DNA of 64,000 nucleotides from Phytophthora colocasiae. Lineage: Eukaryota > Oomycota > Peronosporomycetes > Peronosporales > Peronosporaceae. Below, piece after piece: positions 42,575 to 54,606 of this stretch (position 1 is its first letter; every line of letters begins with the position of its first letter). The stretch is taken from contig JAGKQI010000105.1 of assembly GCA_018806915.1 (NCBI GenBank), positions 3,100,001 through 3,164,000 of the forward strand, written 5' to 3'. The notes below the pieces were generated by a model. The model had not been told where the DNA came from. It saw only the letters and a program-made list of their open reading frames with translations, and did no database searches. A program made the position numbers and the translations under genes.

Positions 42575-43350
42575 CTAGAACCGAGTGTGGACGATATCGA
42601 GTCTTCCGATTGAGAAATGAGAGCGTGCAGCGCATGGAACTCCATGCAGAAGGCGGTGAGGATCCAACGGACTGCTTCTGATCGTCCGAACAGCGCAAGT
42701 GAGCGTCGCAATCGAGTAAAAGGGGCGTTGTGCAGCGATGAATCAAGATGAAGTGCAATGATCGCACATGTACATGTACCAGATATGACGGTCGTTATCA
42801 CTGCAACATGACCTGAGTAATCTGAATCGTAATCGGAAGTTTATGTATGTTATTGCCCTTCGACAACATCACGTCGCTCGCATGTACATGTAGCTCAAAG
42901 GGTAACACCAGAATGCAAAATCTGCTTTCAGGTATTATGAGGGTCTAACACCTACTCGGATGTTGACGTTACCAGAGCAATTGTTGCATGGGCAGCTTGG
43001 CCTCCATGCTGATCTGTACGCATAAAACGCGTCAATGGATACACGAAGGGCACAACTCCAGGCAACCTGGTACTGTTACACCCAATTACACACGACACAT
43101 CGGCTGGCCACGATGGCGAAGTGTTTGTTTCGTCCAAGCGCTGGATACAAAAAGGAGAACCATGCAACATATAATCTACTACCTCGCTTGGTTAGAACTT
43201 CCGGTAGATTTATCTTCATAAGCTCAGGTGTTCCGAGTCAAAACGATCGGTGTATCCTTTTTAAGAATCGTCTCATGCCGTCTGCAACCTACACTTACAC
43301 TGACCAGACCTGTAAGGTTACTATGTATCCTCTAGCATTATCGTTTATTC
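42575..43350. other. Upstream flank of hydrolase copy B, no gene seen
   Basis: 776 bp without a recognisable coding region. TACATGTA-type palindromes recur (near 42768 and 42885). It should contain the former promoter of copy B. Confidence 0.55.
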
Positions 43351-43986
43351 TGTAACAAGTGGACTTCTGGATCAACACAAGGTCTGAGCTGCTCATTTGA
43401 TAGACGAGTGATGTGCGGAGCGGTCTGTGACTTTGACCTCCCACGGACTTCCATGATGACCAATGAGAAGGACGCCAGCGAACGAGCTCGGCGGATATCC
43501 AATGAAACTGGCGGTCCTGGGCAGCAGCACGTGGCTTTTATCCGCGAAGATCCAGACTTCACTTTGAAAGAAACCGCGTGGAGCACAAGTGGCCCACACG
43601 CAACGCAGCCGAGTGACCAAGTGCGGACGGAGAAGAACCAGTTGGGTCCGCAGGCGGCAGACTTCGTGGACAGCCAGCAGCAAACACGTGGGTTCGGTTG
43701 GTTTGGTCCAGAAGCGATTTCTGTGGGACCTGGGGAGCAGCAGGTGACGCTGCGGAAGCACGAGGACCAGAGCACAAGTAAGGAAGAGTAGGCTTTCTAT
43801 ACGTTTTCTTAATACAAATAGGCAGTTCGTGGCGCAACAGACACGAACGGGCCGGCGCGGTGAACCGAGCCTGAAGTGAGTTGAAGTAAAGAGTGCTCAT
43901 CAGCACCCGATCTCTGGAAGACCACCCGGCACAGTACACGGCTAACGACCCGCTGGCAGGCAGCGAGAAGAGCCCAACCTGTTACA
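43351..43986 (+). repeat. 5' LTR
   Basis: Begins TGTAACAAGTGG and ends AACCTGTTACA. It is identical to the 3' LTR except for one observed base. It contains an incidental open frame (43408-43791), mirrored in the 3' LTR. Confidence 0.95.
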
Positions 43987-44051
43987 TGGTGGTCATACAG
44001 GGGCCTGTCTCACAACACGGGAAACGTCTGCGGAAGCCAGTATTGGAATCG

Positions 44052-46493
44052 ATGGGGAAACTCCAAAAAACGACGCGGGAGTGACTCACGAAGAAGAAAG
44101 CGCCGTCAAGACCGAGCAGCGCCAAACGAAGGAAAGCAAACGCGGAACAGAACACTGAGGACAAGGAGAGTGACGCAGAGTCAAGTCGCAGCGAAGCAGC
44201 AACGATTAGCCCGGACGACTATGAGGAGAAGCGAGCAGCGCCTTCAGGCGTCTCCAACGAGTCGGCAGTCTGGACACGGAGTCGTGTGCAGAAGCAGCCC
44301 GCGGCTGCGGAACGCTACTTCCGTCTAGTACAAGCGGGAGGCGCAGCGGAGCCAGGTTTCGAAAGTGGACAAGCGCTCATCGATGCTGTCTTAGGAAACG
44401 ATACTACGGCATTTGAGGATAATCCGTCCACTCGTGTGGTGCGCCTAGAGGGAGATGCAGCCCAGGAAGGAGTACGGCACGACACTGAAGAAAGCGGCCA
44501 CAATAATGAGAGAGAAGGTCGTGCCGAGAAAGGACGACCAGTAGCTGATCCGGAGCAGGAGAATGAGCCTCCAGCAGAGACGGTACCGCCGCAAGACAAC
44601 AATGTCCAGCCACGAGAACAGAGGAACATGGAAGTCATGATAGGGTTCCTAGAAGCACTACAGGACGAGATCCGGCAGTTACAGCCGCAACGTAACGGCC
44701 GCGACGTGGACGGCAACGCGAATCAAGGGCGTGATGAGGGGCAGGAGCGCCACCGACAAGAACTTCGGCGGGATCAAGGCGAACCGGATCGTGGAGGCGA
44801 GCCACACCGGCAGCCAAGTCTTGAACGAAGAAGATCTCGATGCCGACCAGCTGCTCTACCACGACAGCGAGTCGAGCCACCACGACGTGCACAGCCTGGT
44901 GGAGGAGGATCTCCTTCGTCATCAAGTAGCGACGAGTCAGACGATTATGGACACTACGGGCGCGATCGACGACGTGCCAGAACGAGCAGTTCCGAAGATA
45001 GCTCCAGCAGCGGGTCTGATGAGCGGGACCGACCACAACGGCAGCGCGTGCAGCGAGGACGGCACGAACCACGGGGACGGAGGCAGCGACGCGAACGGAG
45101 AGAGTCCCAAGAACGCCGGGAGAGGCGACGAGAGCGTCGCCGTGAGCCAGTTAGAGCCCATCGCCGAGGAAATGTGAAAGATCTGGAGTTGCCGACATTC
45201 TCACCGACGGCAGGCGCGTCCGTGTCCACGTGGACCGATAGGATCGATTTGGCGCTGCAAGGTGCACGTGAGTCTGGCCGAGGAGAATGGAGCGACCACG
45301 CACTTTACTTCATCCTTGGAAACAAGCTGATGGGCGACGCAGCTAGTTGGTGGGTGGACTTCAATCGAAGGCTGACGGATACCGAAAGGACATGGACGCA
45401 CTTAAAACAAGCGTTGCTGCGGCGGTATGGACCCAAGGAAGACATTTCATTGGCGGAGTATCGAGTGAACACGCGCGCTCGCGGTAATACTGAATCGCAT
45501 GCAGACTACGCAGCAGCTCTACGGAAAGCAGCGGGGCGTAGTCGTGTGAGTGAACGGGTGCTGATGGCCCAGTTCTACCGTGGTATGGATAAGACCACTA
45601 GGCAACTTGTCAAGCAGCAAGAGCCCGAGAACCTGGAAGAAGCCGTGATCAGAGCCACAGAAATCGATGATCCGATGGAGAGCTTGGTGAACATCGGCCA
45701 AGCGGTGGGGCAAATGCAAGCCACAGCTGCTGGTTCAGAAACGACATCTCCAGACGCCACTACAGCACGTACAGTAACTCTCCCAGGAGTAGGAAGCGTG
45801 TACGTTCCAGTATCGGGAGCCCCAGACGGAATTAAGAACTATGCGGCAGTTGATCCAGATGGCCTAGTCCTCTACACGAACCCGAAGGGTGCTTGGAACA
45901 TCATTGCTGGAAACTTCGAGCTGCCGGCAGGACGAAAGTGGAACTCAAGGTACTGGGCTGAAGTCGCTGGACAGAAACGCACCAAGACGGCTAGAAAAGG
46001 CGACACCAAGCGGAAGGAGCGGAAATCAAGAACTCGACGCGACGCGGAATCATCAGACGACGAAGATCGAGATGCGCGGCAAAGGAAATCCAGTAAGTAC
46101 CGGCGTTTGGAAGAGACCAGCGACGATGAGGAAGACGTGAAGCCTCGCAAGAAGAACAAGCCTAAACGTGCGGCCGACTCCAGCGACGATGAACGCGAAG
46201 CGAAACCTCAGAGAAAGCTGAAGGCTGCAGTACGACAGGTACTCGCAGAAGAAAAGAAGCAGCGGCGGGAACCCTCTAAGTCAGTTGGTGGTGGCACGCG
46301 CTGTTACATCTGTGGACAAGAAGGTCATTGGGCCATGCACTGCACTACTGGGCCGAAGTGTTATGCGTGCAACAAGTACGGACATCTTGCACGAGACTGT
46401 ACGGACGCTAGTGCCAAAGCGAAAAACGATGAGTACCTGGCTCAGCGCAAGGAGAAGCATAAGAGGACGGGAAACGAGGGCAGGACGCCGTAG
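44052..46493 (+). pseudogene. Gypsy gag with an early in-frame TGA
   Basis: ATG 44052 starts a frame (MGKLQKTTRE) that meets TGA at 44082-44084 and then stays open in the same frame to 46493, about 800 codons. No other in-frame ATG occurs until well inside. Features: basic N-terminus, Arg/Glu-rich low-complexity region, capsid-like helices (ASWWVDFNRRLTDTERTW, LPTFSPTAGASVSTW), a Ser/Asp-rich basic region, and zinc knuckles CYICGQEGHWAMHC and CYACNKYGHLARDC. Gag packages the element's RNA. The TGA may be a mutation (for example from CGA) or a leaky stop. Confidence 0.85.
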
Positions 46494-46537
46494 GGGGAGT
46501 AGGGCGTCCTGGGATTGCCCGGTATCCCCAACAAGCG

Positions 46538-49500
46538 GTGGAAACGAGCGAGCAATACGATGTGAACTTACTCGTGGATACTGGTGAACCGAGCGTGACG
46601 ATGAGGAGGAACGAGGACGATGAGACGATGACGAATGAGAACGAAGGAACGATGACGAATGAGAACGAAGGAACGATGACGAATGAGAACGAAGTAGCGA
46701 TGATGAATGGGAACGAAGAAATGAAGATGAATGAGACGATGGACGAGCAGGAGGAGCTGAAGCCCAAAAGTGGTCAATTTGCGAAGTTACTGAGGGATGC
46801 GGTTGAGGAAGACGTTAGAAGAGCAACACTCTATGTGGCGACGACGCGACCCACAATGGCCGCTGTGCGCTTCACGCGCGCCAAACGCGAAGATGAGGAA
46901 CGGAAACGACGAACCATCCGGCGCGCGAAGGGCATCCGCATGAGCGATAATGGAAGATGTGCGACGACGCCCTGCTACTGTACTGAAGTGACGGTGAATC
47001 TTGCGGAGGCTTCACAACGTCCTGCTGTGTCGGCGGCGGCAGCGGCTGTATCGGTTGAGGAAACATCAAAAGCTGATTGCTCCACAGTAGAAGCTACGGC
47101 CGAATGTAATCAGTCGGCGTCGGAGCAACGACCACCTAAAAGCGATGGGGTCAGCGCCGTCCAGAACGTAGTAGATGAGAGCTCGGATGTAACACACGCC
47201 GGCAAAAGCGATGGCATGGGTGTCAACATCACTGTTCAACGTCAAGAGCGTAAGCACGCTCGGAAGGCAACAAAAAGAGCGAAGGTGAAGGCACGGTTGG
47301 TACGGCAGCAACGTGAAGCTCAAGATAGTTCAATCGAACGAGAGCGTGTGGCTACGGCACTACGGACTAAACGGCACGATGATGCACAGGAAGCAATAAA
47401 GGAGCTCCAAGCACGGTGCCAGCGACGACAATTAGACGGAGTGTCCTTGAAACAAATGGAAACCACACGAGTACGCTTGGTGAAACAGCAGCGTGTGTCC
47501 CCAACGGCGTCGGGAACGATGACCGAGGACATTGTGGAATACGTGGGAGCTGATGATGGACTACCAACCTCTGTCATGGGGGTGAATGGAGTACAACGAC
47601 GAGTGAAATTTGATAGTGGAGCGCGATACACTGTTGCGGGTACCGACTGGATGCTTTACGGCGACAAGATCTCCAACAAGGCTGCTATCGACTACGTTGA
47701 GGGCATCGGAGGTTTTCTGCTAGATGTGGTTGGTGTGTGGCGATTTAATTTCGAGACGGTGTTTGGTGAAAAGCTGACGGTAGATGCGTGCATCATATCG
47801 GAGCTGTGAGGAGGAATTTCTGCTGGGAGTAGACTTTATGCAAGCGCGAGGAGCCACAATGGATTTCAATAGACAGGAAGTGCGCTATGCGGATGCAGAC
47901 CGAGCCGTGGTGATTCCCTTTAGGACATACGACAGCGAGAATGGAGCAAAGATAGCGGCTGTACGCATGGTACGAAGGACGGCGCTGGAGGGTAACACGG
48001 TGACACCGGTAGCAGTCTCAGTGTCAGCAGAAGACGGAGAACGAGGCCTTTTCATACCTACGAGGCACATTGGATCTGTGTTGTTAGCTGCGACGGTGAC
48101 TACGGCACGGAATGGACAAGCGTGGGTTCCTGCCATTAACACTAACGCCAAGTCAATGAAAATACCGAACAAAAAAGAGTTAGGTACATGGATACCTGTA
48201 GACGACGATATGGAGATCCTCGATACAGACGGCCAATTGGATACTGCGCAAGTGAAGACCTGGTTGGATACACTTGGAGACACTGAGACGCCCTTACCGG
48301 ATGAAGCGGACGTGGATATAGGTAGCCAGGAGCCGAAAACACGCCAGTTGGTATTCAAGCTGCTGCGCGCGTACCGTTCACTGACGGAAAACGCGAATGA
48401 ATGTCCTCCCGCTACCTCCTTAGATGTGCACCATCACATCGATACTGGAGATGCTTCCCCAATTATGCTCAAAAGAAGACGACAGGCTCAGACGGACGAC
48501 GGAATTATCAACAGCAACGTAGAGAAGATGTTGCGCGCCGGGGTGATAGAAGAAGGAAACGGAGGTTGGGGATTCCCAGTCGTGCTTGTCCGCAAGAAGG
48601 ACGGCGAGGTCCGCTTCTGTGTGGATTACAGAGCACTCAACAAGATTACTAAAAAGGATGTTTATCCACTGCCGCGGATAGACGAGACTCTCGAGGCGCT
48701 GGGAGGCGCATTGTTGTTCACGACACTGGACCTACGAGCAGGATACTGGCAGATCCTGGTAGCTCCGGAAGATCGCGATAAAACCGCTTTCACCACCAAG
48801 AAAGGATTGTATCGATTTGTACGGATGCCCTTTGGGTTAACGAACGCCCCATCGACGTTCCAAAGGCTAATGAACGGAGTATTAAGAGGTCTGACTTGGT
48901 CTACCTGCCTTGTATATCTTGATGATATCGTGGTGTTTACGCGAGGAGGAATAGAGCGGCATATTGTGGAGTTGGCAGCGGTGTTAGAGCGTCTTCAACG
49001 CGCAGGTCTGACACTGAAGCTTAAGAAGTGCAAGTTCGCAACCCAGACGATGGAGTACTTGGGACACGAACTCAGTAGCGAAGGGTGCGACCTTTGGATC
49101 GTATTGTTACCGCAGTACGGGAGTTTCCGACACCAACCGACGCTGTGGAAGCCAAGCGATTCGCCCACCTTGCCGGCTACTACCGACGATTTGTTAGCGG
49201 GTTCGGTACGATCATGGCACCAATCACGAAATTACTACGGAAGGGCGTTGTATGGGAATGGGGAGAGGCGCAGAAGGCTGCGTTTGACGACGTGAAGGCC
49301 TTGTTGACGGCGAAGCCACTACTGGTGTATCCAGACTTCCGGCTTCCATTCCGTTTAGCGACAGATGCGAGCAAGACAGGCCTCGGGGCATGTCTGATGC
49401 AGGATCAGGGCGTTGGGTGGCAACCAATCGCGTTTGCCAGCAAGGTGAACAGTGTAACAGAGAGCGAAGTACGGGATTACTGAACTTGAGTGCTTTGCTG

Positions 49501-52241
49501 TAGTATGGGCCATTAAGCTCTTTCGCCCGTACTTGTATGGCCGCCGATTCGAGATTATTACGGACCACGCGGCACTAAAGTGGCTCATGACCAGTCCCAA
49601 TTTGACAGGGAAACTGCATCGATGGGCTCTTACGCTGCAAGAATTTGATTTCGAGATAAAGTACAGGCCCGGTAACACGAACGTGGTTGCTGATGCGCTG
49701 TCTCGAGCGCCTGTTGTGGGTAAATCGCGAGCGGCGATAGGGCGTCGTAGAAGGTCAAGGCAGAAGGGAGTGAGTCACCAGGACACATTAGTCACAAGAG
49801 CGGAACCTCCGGTGAGTATGGAGACAACCACAGGCAATGATGTAGATCGAGAACCTCAGAATACGGAAGCGAAGGTGTCAGGGACTGGCGTGCACGAGGT
49901 CATAGAGCAGATGCAGGTGGAGAATGAGGTTATGGCAGTGCAATCACCACTAACAGCGTCTGGTGATGAGCGTCCTTCAAGGAATAGTCGATCGAATAAA
50001 CCAGCCAAATCCAGGGCGACCAGTGAAGCGACACGCCCATTGACGAGAGGGGCTAAACGGCGTATGGAAGCCGAAGCGGAGATGGAAAGCAGAGCAACTG
50101 AAGAAACGGCGGCGACGGAAGTACCAGTACACTACGACATTTTGGCGACGATGCCCCACACGCAGGAACGTACAAGTGGAGGGGGCGGGAGACCCAGAGC
50201 AGCGACGGCTGACAACCGGACAACGGCTCCGGACACGACTACTATGGATACAACAGTGGCAGGCACGGCGAAAACAAAGCAGCAGAAGACTGTTACTTGG
50301 GCGGATAGTGTAACCGGTGGTGCAGAGGACACCGCGGTGAAGCATACAAATCTACCTACCGACACTCACGCGACGCAGAAGAACCACACGGAGGAAGGAA
50401 GAGCGGCTGAGGCAGGTCACAGAAGCGATATGGTACAGGGAGAAGCCAATCCGCCTTTGGTGGTACCAACGTACAACGCCAGGTGATGGAACGAGAAGGG
50501 GCAGTGGTGCAACAGTCAGAGTCGGTCACTACGCAAAACGAGGGGCGAGAAGCAGCGGCCGAAGCTGCGCGAGAGCAACGAGCGAAGCAACCAACGCTGC
50601 AGCTAACGGACGCGGAGATAATGGACGCACAGGCAAAGAGCGGTATGGTGCAGCGTATGTTACGATCAGGCACGCACCAAGGTCGGCCGATTCGTAAAAT
50701 TTACGGCTTGGTAGTAATCGTGACGTCGGATCAACGTCGAATTATACTACCGCCAGCTCTCTGGGCGACAGTATTTAAAGAATGTCATGATAGTGTGTGG
50801 GCCGGGCATCTCAGGAGCGCTCACACGTACGCGAGATCGCACAGCTTTATTGGTGGCCGAATTTACAAGATGAAGTACGACGTTGGGTACTCGGATGCCA
50901 AGAGTGTGGCAGCCGGAAAGCACGTCCGCGGGAAGTGGTGCCACCACTAAGAAGTTTACGCGGAGGCGATGTTGGCGATAGGTGGGCATTAGATATTGCG
51001 GGTCCGCTACCGAGTACTGACGGCGGAGTACGATATGTGATCGCTGCTGTTGAATACGTAACCCGCTACGCAGTGGCTATCGCGGTTAAGGAACACACGG
51101 CCGAGAGCATCGCGGCATTTTTGATGAAGCAAGTGGTATTACGCTTTGGACCATTTAGAGAAATTCTAACGGACGGTGCCCCTGAGCTGGTGGGAAAGGT
51201 GATCGAGGAGCTGGTAATACTTCTTCAAGCGCAGCAGACCAATCCCGTTCCCTATCGACCACAAATGATTGGCTTAGTCGAACGATTCCACCGGACGTGG
51301 AAGGATTGCGTCGCAACTTACATGAGTGACGAGGCCCAAAGAGACTGGGATACGTGGGTCGATTACGCCGTGTATGCATACAATTCGGGGCGCCACTCGA
51401 CTGTATTGATTTCCCCGAATGAACTTATGATGGGTCGACGATTACGAGCCCCAAACGAATTACTACGAGCAACAAGAGTTACGGAAGCCGGTGACTTAGT
51501 GAAACATCATCAACGACTACTGAGTACATTAAAGGAGGCGCATAGGTGTGCTGAGCAAGCTAGCGCCCGAGAACAACGACGCCAGGCTCGATACTACAAC
51601 AAGAAAGTGCGGAAGAAGAGCGACTTCGGAACGGGAGATCGCGTGTGGATGTTCCGACCTCCACGGGGTCCGAAGGCTTCCAAGTTTGTTCACCAATGGC
51701 TGGGTCCGTTGAGAATCGTGGAGTCAGCAGGATACGAAAACTTCCTGGTGGAACGTGAAGACGACGGTGAGAACCACGAGCAATTTATAGCGCACGTTTC
51801 ATTTTTGGTAACGTACCGGCGACCAGCCATTCTCCTCGAGGCCGTAGGCCGAGATTTACAGAACACCTGGAGTATGAAAGCGCGGACCGACGGGAAGAAG
51901 ATGTCGAGACGGCAACTTCATCTGTACGACCAACGGCGGCTACGATTAATACAGCCTATGCGCGACGCGGTACGAAGCGAACTTCAGCAACAATGGCAGA
52001 CGCGAGTTCATCCGACCCAACGAGTGAGCCTCTGGTGGAAGTGCGACGCCGACGCAGGAGAAACAAGGCCGGACAGTATGTCCTGGAGTACTTGCTACGA
52101 CCAAGGCGAGAAGATTTGCAACAACAACAAGACAATGGTACATGCGACGGTGACGGGAGATGGATTTCCATCACTGAGTACGAAAAGCTCTTCAACAGCG
52201 GAAAGGTCGTGGAAGACCTTGGAGTGGATGGAGGCGTGTAA
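46538..52241 (+). pseudogene. Gypsy pol: protease, RT, RNase H, integrase, multiply frameshifted
   Basis: Domains in order: Glu-rich linker with 24-bp repeats, protease ([13 protein letters not shown] near 47610), RT (47784 on; GYWQILVAPEDRDKTAF, YLDDIVVF near 48920), RNase H (ATDASKTGLGACLM near 49360), linker, integrase with H..H/C..C zinc site (near 50800-50920) and DDE residues in WALDIAGPLP, LTDGAPELVG and VERFHRTWKD. A C-terminal segment ends at the TAA formed at 52239-52241. Frame changes occur near 47805, 49088, 49460, 50486, 50835 and 51980; those near 49088 and 47805 are single-base losses. No full polyprotein can be made as sequenced. Confidence 0.88.
46625..46694. repeat. 24-bp tandem repeat at start of pol
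   Basis: About three copies of ACGATGACGAATGAGAACGA plus four more bases encode TMTNENEG repeats in the linker before the protease domain. Confidence 0.9.
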
Positions 52242-52872
52242 CAAGTGGACTTCTGGATCAACACAAGGTCTGAGCTGCTCATTTGATAGACGAGTGATGT
52301 GCGGAGCGGTCTGTGACTTTGACCTCCCACGGACTTCCATGATGACCAATGAGAAGGACGCCAGCGAACGAGCTCGGCGGATATCCAATGAAACTGGCGG
52401 TCCTGGGCAGCAGCACGTGGCTTTTATCCGCGAAGATCCAGACTTCACTTTGAAAGAAACCGCGTGGAGCACAAGTGGCCCACACGCAACGCAGCCGAGT
52501 GACCAAGTGCGGACGGAGAAGAACCAGTTGGGTCCGCAGGCGGCAGACTTCGTGGACAGCCAGCAGCGAACACGTGGGTTCGGTTGGTTTGGTCCAGAAG
52601 CGATTTCTGTGGGACCTGGGGAGCAGCAGGTGACGCTGCGGAAGCACGAGGACCAGAGCACAAGTAAGGAAGAGTAGGCTTTCTATACGTTTTCTTAATA
52701 CAAATAGGCAGTTCGTGGCGCAACAGACACGAACGGGCCGGCGCGGTGAACCGAGCCTGAAGTGAGTTGAAGTAAAGAGTGCTCATCAGCACCCGATCTC
52801 TGGAAGACCACCCGGCACAGTACACGGCTAACGACCCGCTGGCAGGCAGCGAGAAGAGCCCAACCTGTTACA
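52237..52872 (+). repeat. 3' LTR
   Basis: Partner of 43351-43986. Its first bases TGTAA complete the pol stop codon (GTG TAA). Confidence 0.95.
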
Positions 52873-52901
52873 ATTCAAAGGACAACATGTATTGATACAC
52901 C

Positions 52902-54055
52902 TTACAGCAAACACTCGAACCATTTCAAAGGCTTCTGAGCTTTACTAAACAACCCTTCGCCATCATGGAACGTTGTGTCAGCGTGATTCAACTTGGCAGC
53001 GTACCAATTGCTCGAGTAAGTGGCTTTAAACAACGAAGGTTCTAAGTTGCCAACACAGCTTTGAAACTCCACCTAAAGCACAAACTGTAAATACATTTCA
53101 ATTCGACATAGCCACAAAAAATCACTTACCACACCGTCGTTTACAGAAGAATGATGCGGGATGATCAAGCCTCCCGCTAAAAGACCCGCGTACTCCTTGG
53201 AAAATAGTCCGTTATACGTCGTGCCGCACATACTAGCAGTCACGTATTTCTTGTGCATTTGACGAGCTGCAGCATACCGACGGGCCATTTTCCTATCGCA
53301 AAAATTGCCGCCATCGTATACGAGTGACCGACGCGTGATGCTACCTGGACACTGACCGATTAAACTACCCAACTTGGGCCAAACGTCTGGAGATCCTCTG
53401 GAATCACCGTCACAGATTTCGTGCATGAAATCGGAGCCCATACTGCCCTTTATTGGGCCGCTCAAATCGACCCAGTCCACATTTTTGCCAATTGAGCACT
53501 TGCCTTTGGCTAAGGCGGCTGCAAGCATGTTGTTGCCCATTGAATGCGCCACGATGATCAAGTCGTTGATCTTCGATTCACTGCTGCTTACGTTCATAGC
53601 GGCATCACAAACTTTCCCCAGTAGAGTACTATTGTACCATTCGTAGTCCACCGTATTGAGGATCGCAAAGCTGAACGAAGAGCAGCATGGCGCGTGGTCC
53701 TTAATCTTCCCAAAGAACGGATACAGATACCGCTGAGAAACTGGCGGATGCAATCATCAAATACATCGTCCAAAGCGATAGGAGTAACTTATCATTTTAA
53801 AGAGGGGGATTTCAAATTTGATGTACATACACATGGCACCTCTGAAAATCAGTTTTCTGCATGGGAATTATACACTCTCGCAGTTGAAAAGTTGACGATC
53901 CGCCAGTTTCTCAGCGGTATCTGTAGTCCTCTACAATTCCACCGTCTTCTTTGACGTCCATACCGTGAAAGAATAAACACGGACGGGGTTTACTTTTGCA
54001 GGTGCATGTCGAACTCCCAATCTGTGCTGATCCAGTCCCCTCCTTAACCCAATTA
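52902..54055 (-). pseudogene. Hydrolase copy C, 5'-truncated and carrying a MITE
   Basis: Exon 2 (52902-53072, 171 nt as in copies A and B), a 57-bp intron (53073-53129), and exon 1 from 53130 upward match copies A/B, including VAHSMGNNM. The frame is interrupted at 53724-53923 by a MITE. Beyond it CLFFHGMDVKEDGG and STCTCKSKPRPC continue in frame to about 54055, where similarity ends. The first ~210 residues, including the signal peptide, are missing. Removing the MITE and one TA restores GAC-TAT-CCG across the site, so the MITE alone explains that break. Confidence 0.9.
53724..53923. mobile_element. MITE (200 bp) with TA target duplication
   Basis: Perfect 26-bp terminal inverted repeats begin CAGATACCGCTGAGAAAC and lie at 53724-53749 and 53898-53923. 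TA flanks both sides (53722-53723 and 53924-53925), as for Tc1/mariner-type elements. The interior has no ORF of note. Perfect arms imply recent movement by a transposase encoded elsewhere. Confidence 0.92.
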
Positions 54056-54606
54056 ACGCGGGAAATTGTTCTGTATTATACAGACTAAGAGAATGACTTA
54101 GTTTAATTATTGCTGGACGATCGCAACAATTTATCTGTTAGAAGCCCTTCCAGTGCTAGACACTGCGAAGTGTCGCAAAAATGCTGCGTGTGTGAACAAG
54201 GCAGTGACAATGTATCCGTCACATGGAAAATATGACGATTGCAATTGGGCAGATTAGCATATGGTATGATGGGCAACACTCTTTATTTTAATCTCCTTCC
54301 TAACACGTTCGGCTGTCTCCAAACAGGCCGCGTCGCTTTAGTGGTGGTGGGCGCTTTGCCACCTTCGCGCTCACCAACTTTTCGACCAGTTCTAGACTTA
54401 GAGAGAAGTAGTAGGATGGAACTGGTCGAAAAGTTGGTGAGATCAAAGGAGGTTTGTTCAGCCCTGTATTTACTTACTCACTGCATTCTGCGTCACTAAC
54501 CTCTGTCCGCTTGCGTTTCCGCAGGCGAATCCTTCCCCGTAGGTGCGCAGGAATCGCGGCCCCACTGCCCCATGCACCGTGCCATATTTGGCTGCAAGTC
54601 AACGTG
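54056..54606. other. Intergenic, with a strong inverted repeat
   Basis: No gene is recognised. It lies between the truncated hydrolase copy C and the piggyBac remnant and contains the 23-bp hairpin arms at 54370-54441. Confidence 0.5.
54370..54441. repeat. Perfect 23-bp inverted repeat
   Basis: The arms 54370-54392 (CTCACCAACTTTTCGACC and on) and 54419-54441 are exact reverse complements around a 26-bp loop. It may be a subterminal hairpin of a DNA transposon. Confidence 0.9.

Larger units (their letters stand above)
43351..52872 (+). mobile_element. Full-length Ty3/Gypsy retrotransposon (9,522 bp)
   Basis: LTRs of 636 bp each at 43351-43986 and 52237-52872 differ at one position noticed (A near 43682 versus G near 52568). 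Termini are TGTAACA...TGTTACA, perfect inverted. A 4-bp duplication ATTC lies outside (43347-43350 and 52873-52876). A TGG-starting primer-binding-like site follows the 5' LTR (43987) and a purine tract GGAGTGGATGGAGGCG precedes the 3' LTR. Gag has two zinc knuckles; pol has protease, RT, RNase H and integrase. Many frame breaks despite young LTRs. Confidence 0.95.

Noticed and set aside
43408..43791. Open frame inside both LTRs of the 9.5-kb Gypsy element, joined to integrase in the 3' copy
   Set aside because: The join is caused by a frame break near 51980; the better pol frame stops at the LTR edge. No domain is recognisable.
47784..47809. Programmed frameshift between protease and RT
   Set aside because: The change is possible as a programmed event, but several similar breaks occur in the same pol, so mutation or sequence error is simpler.
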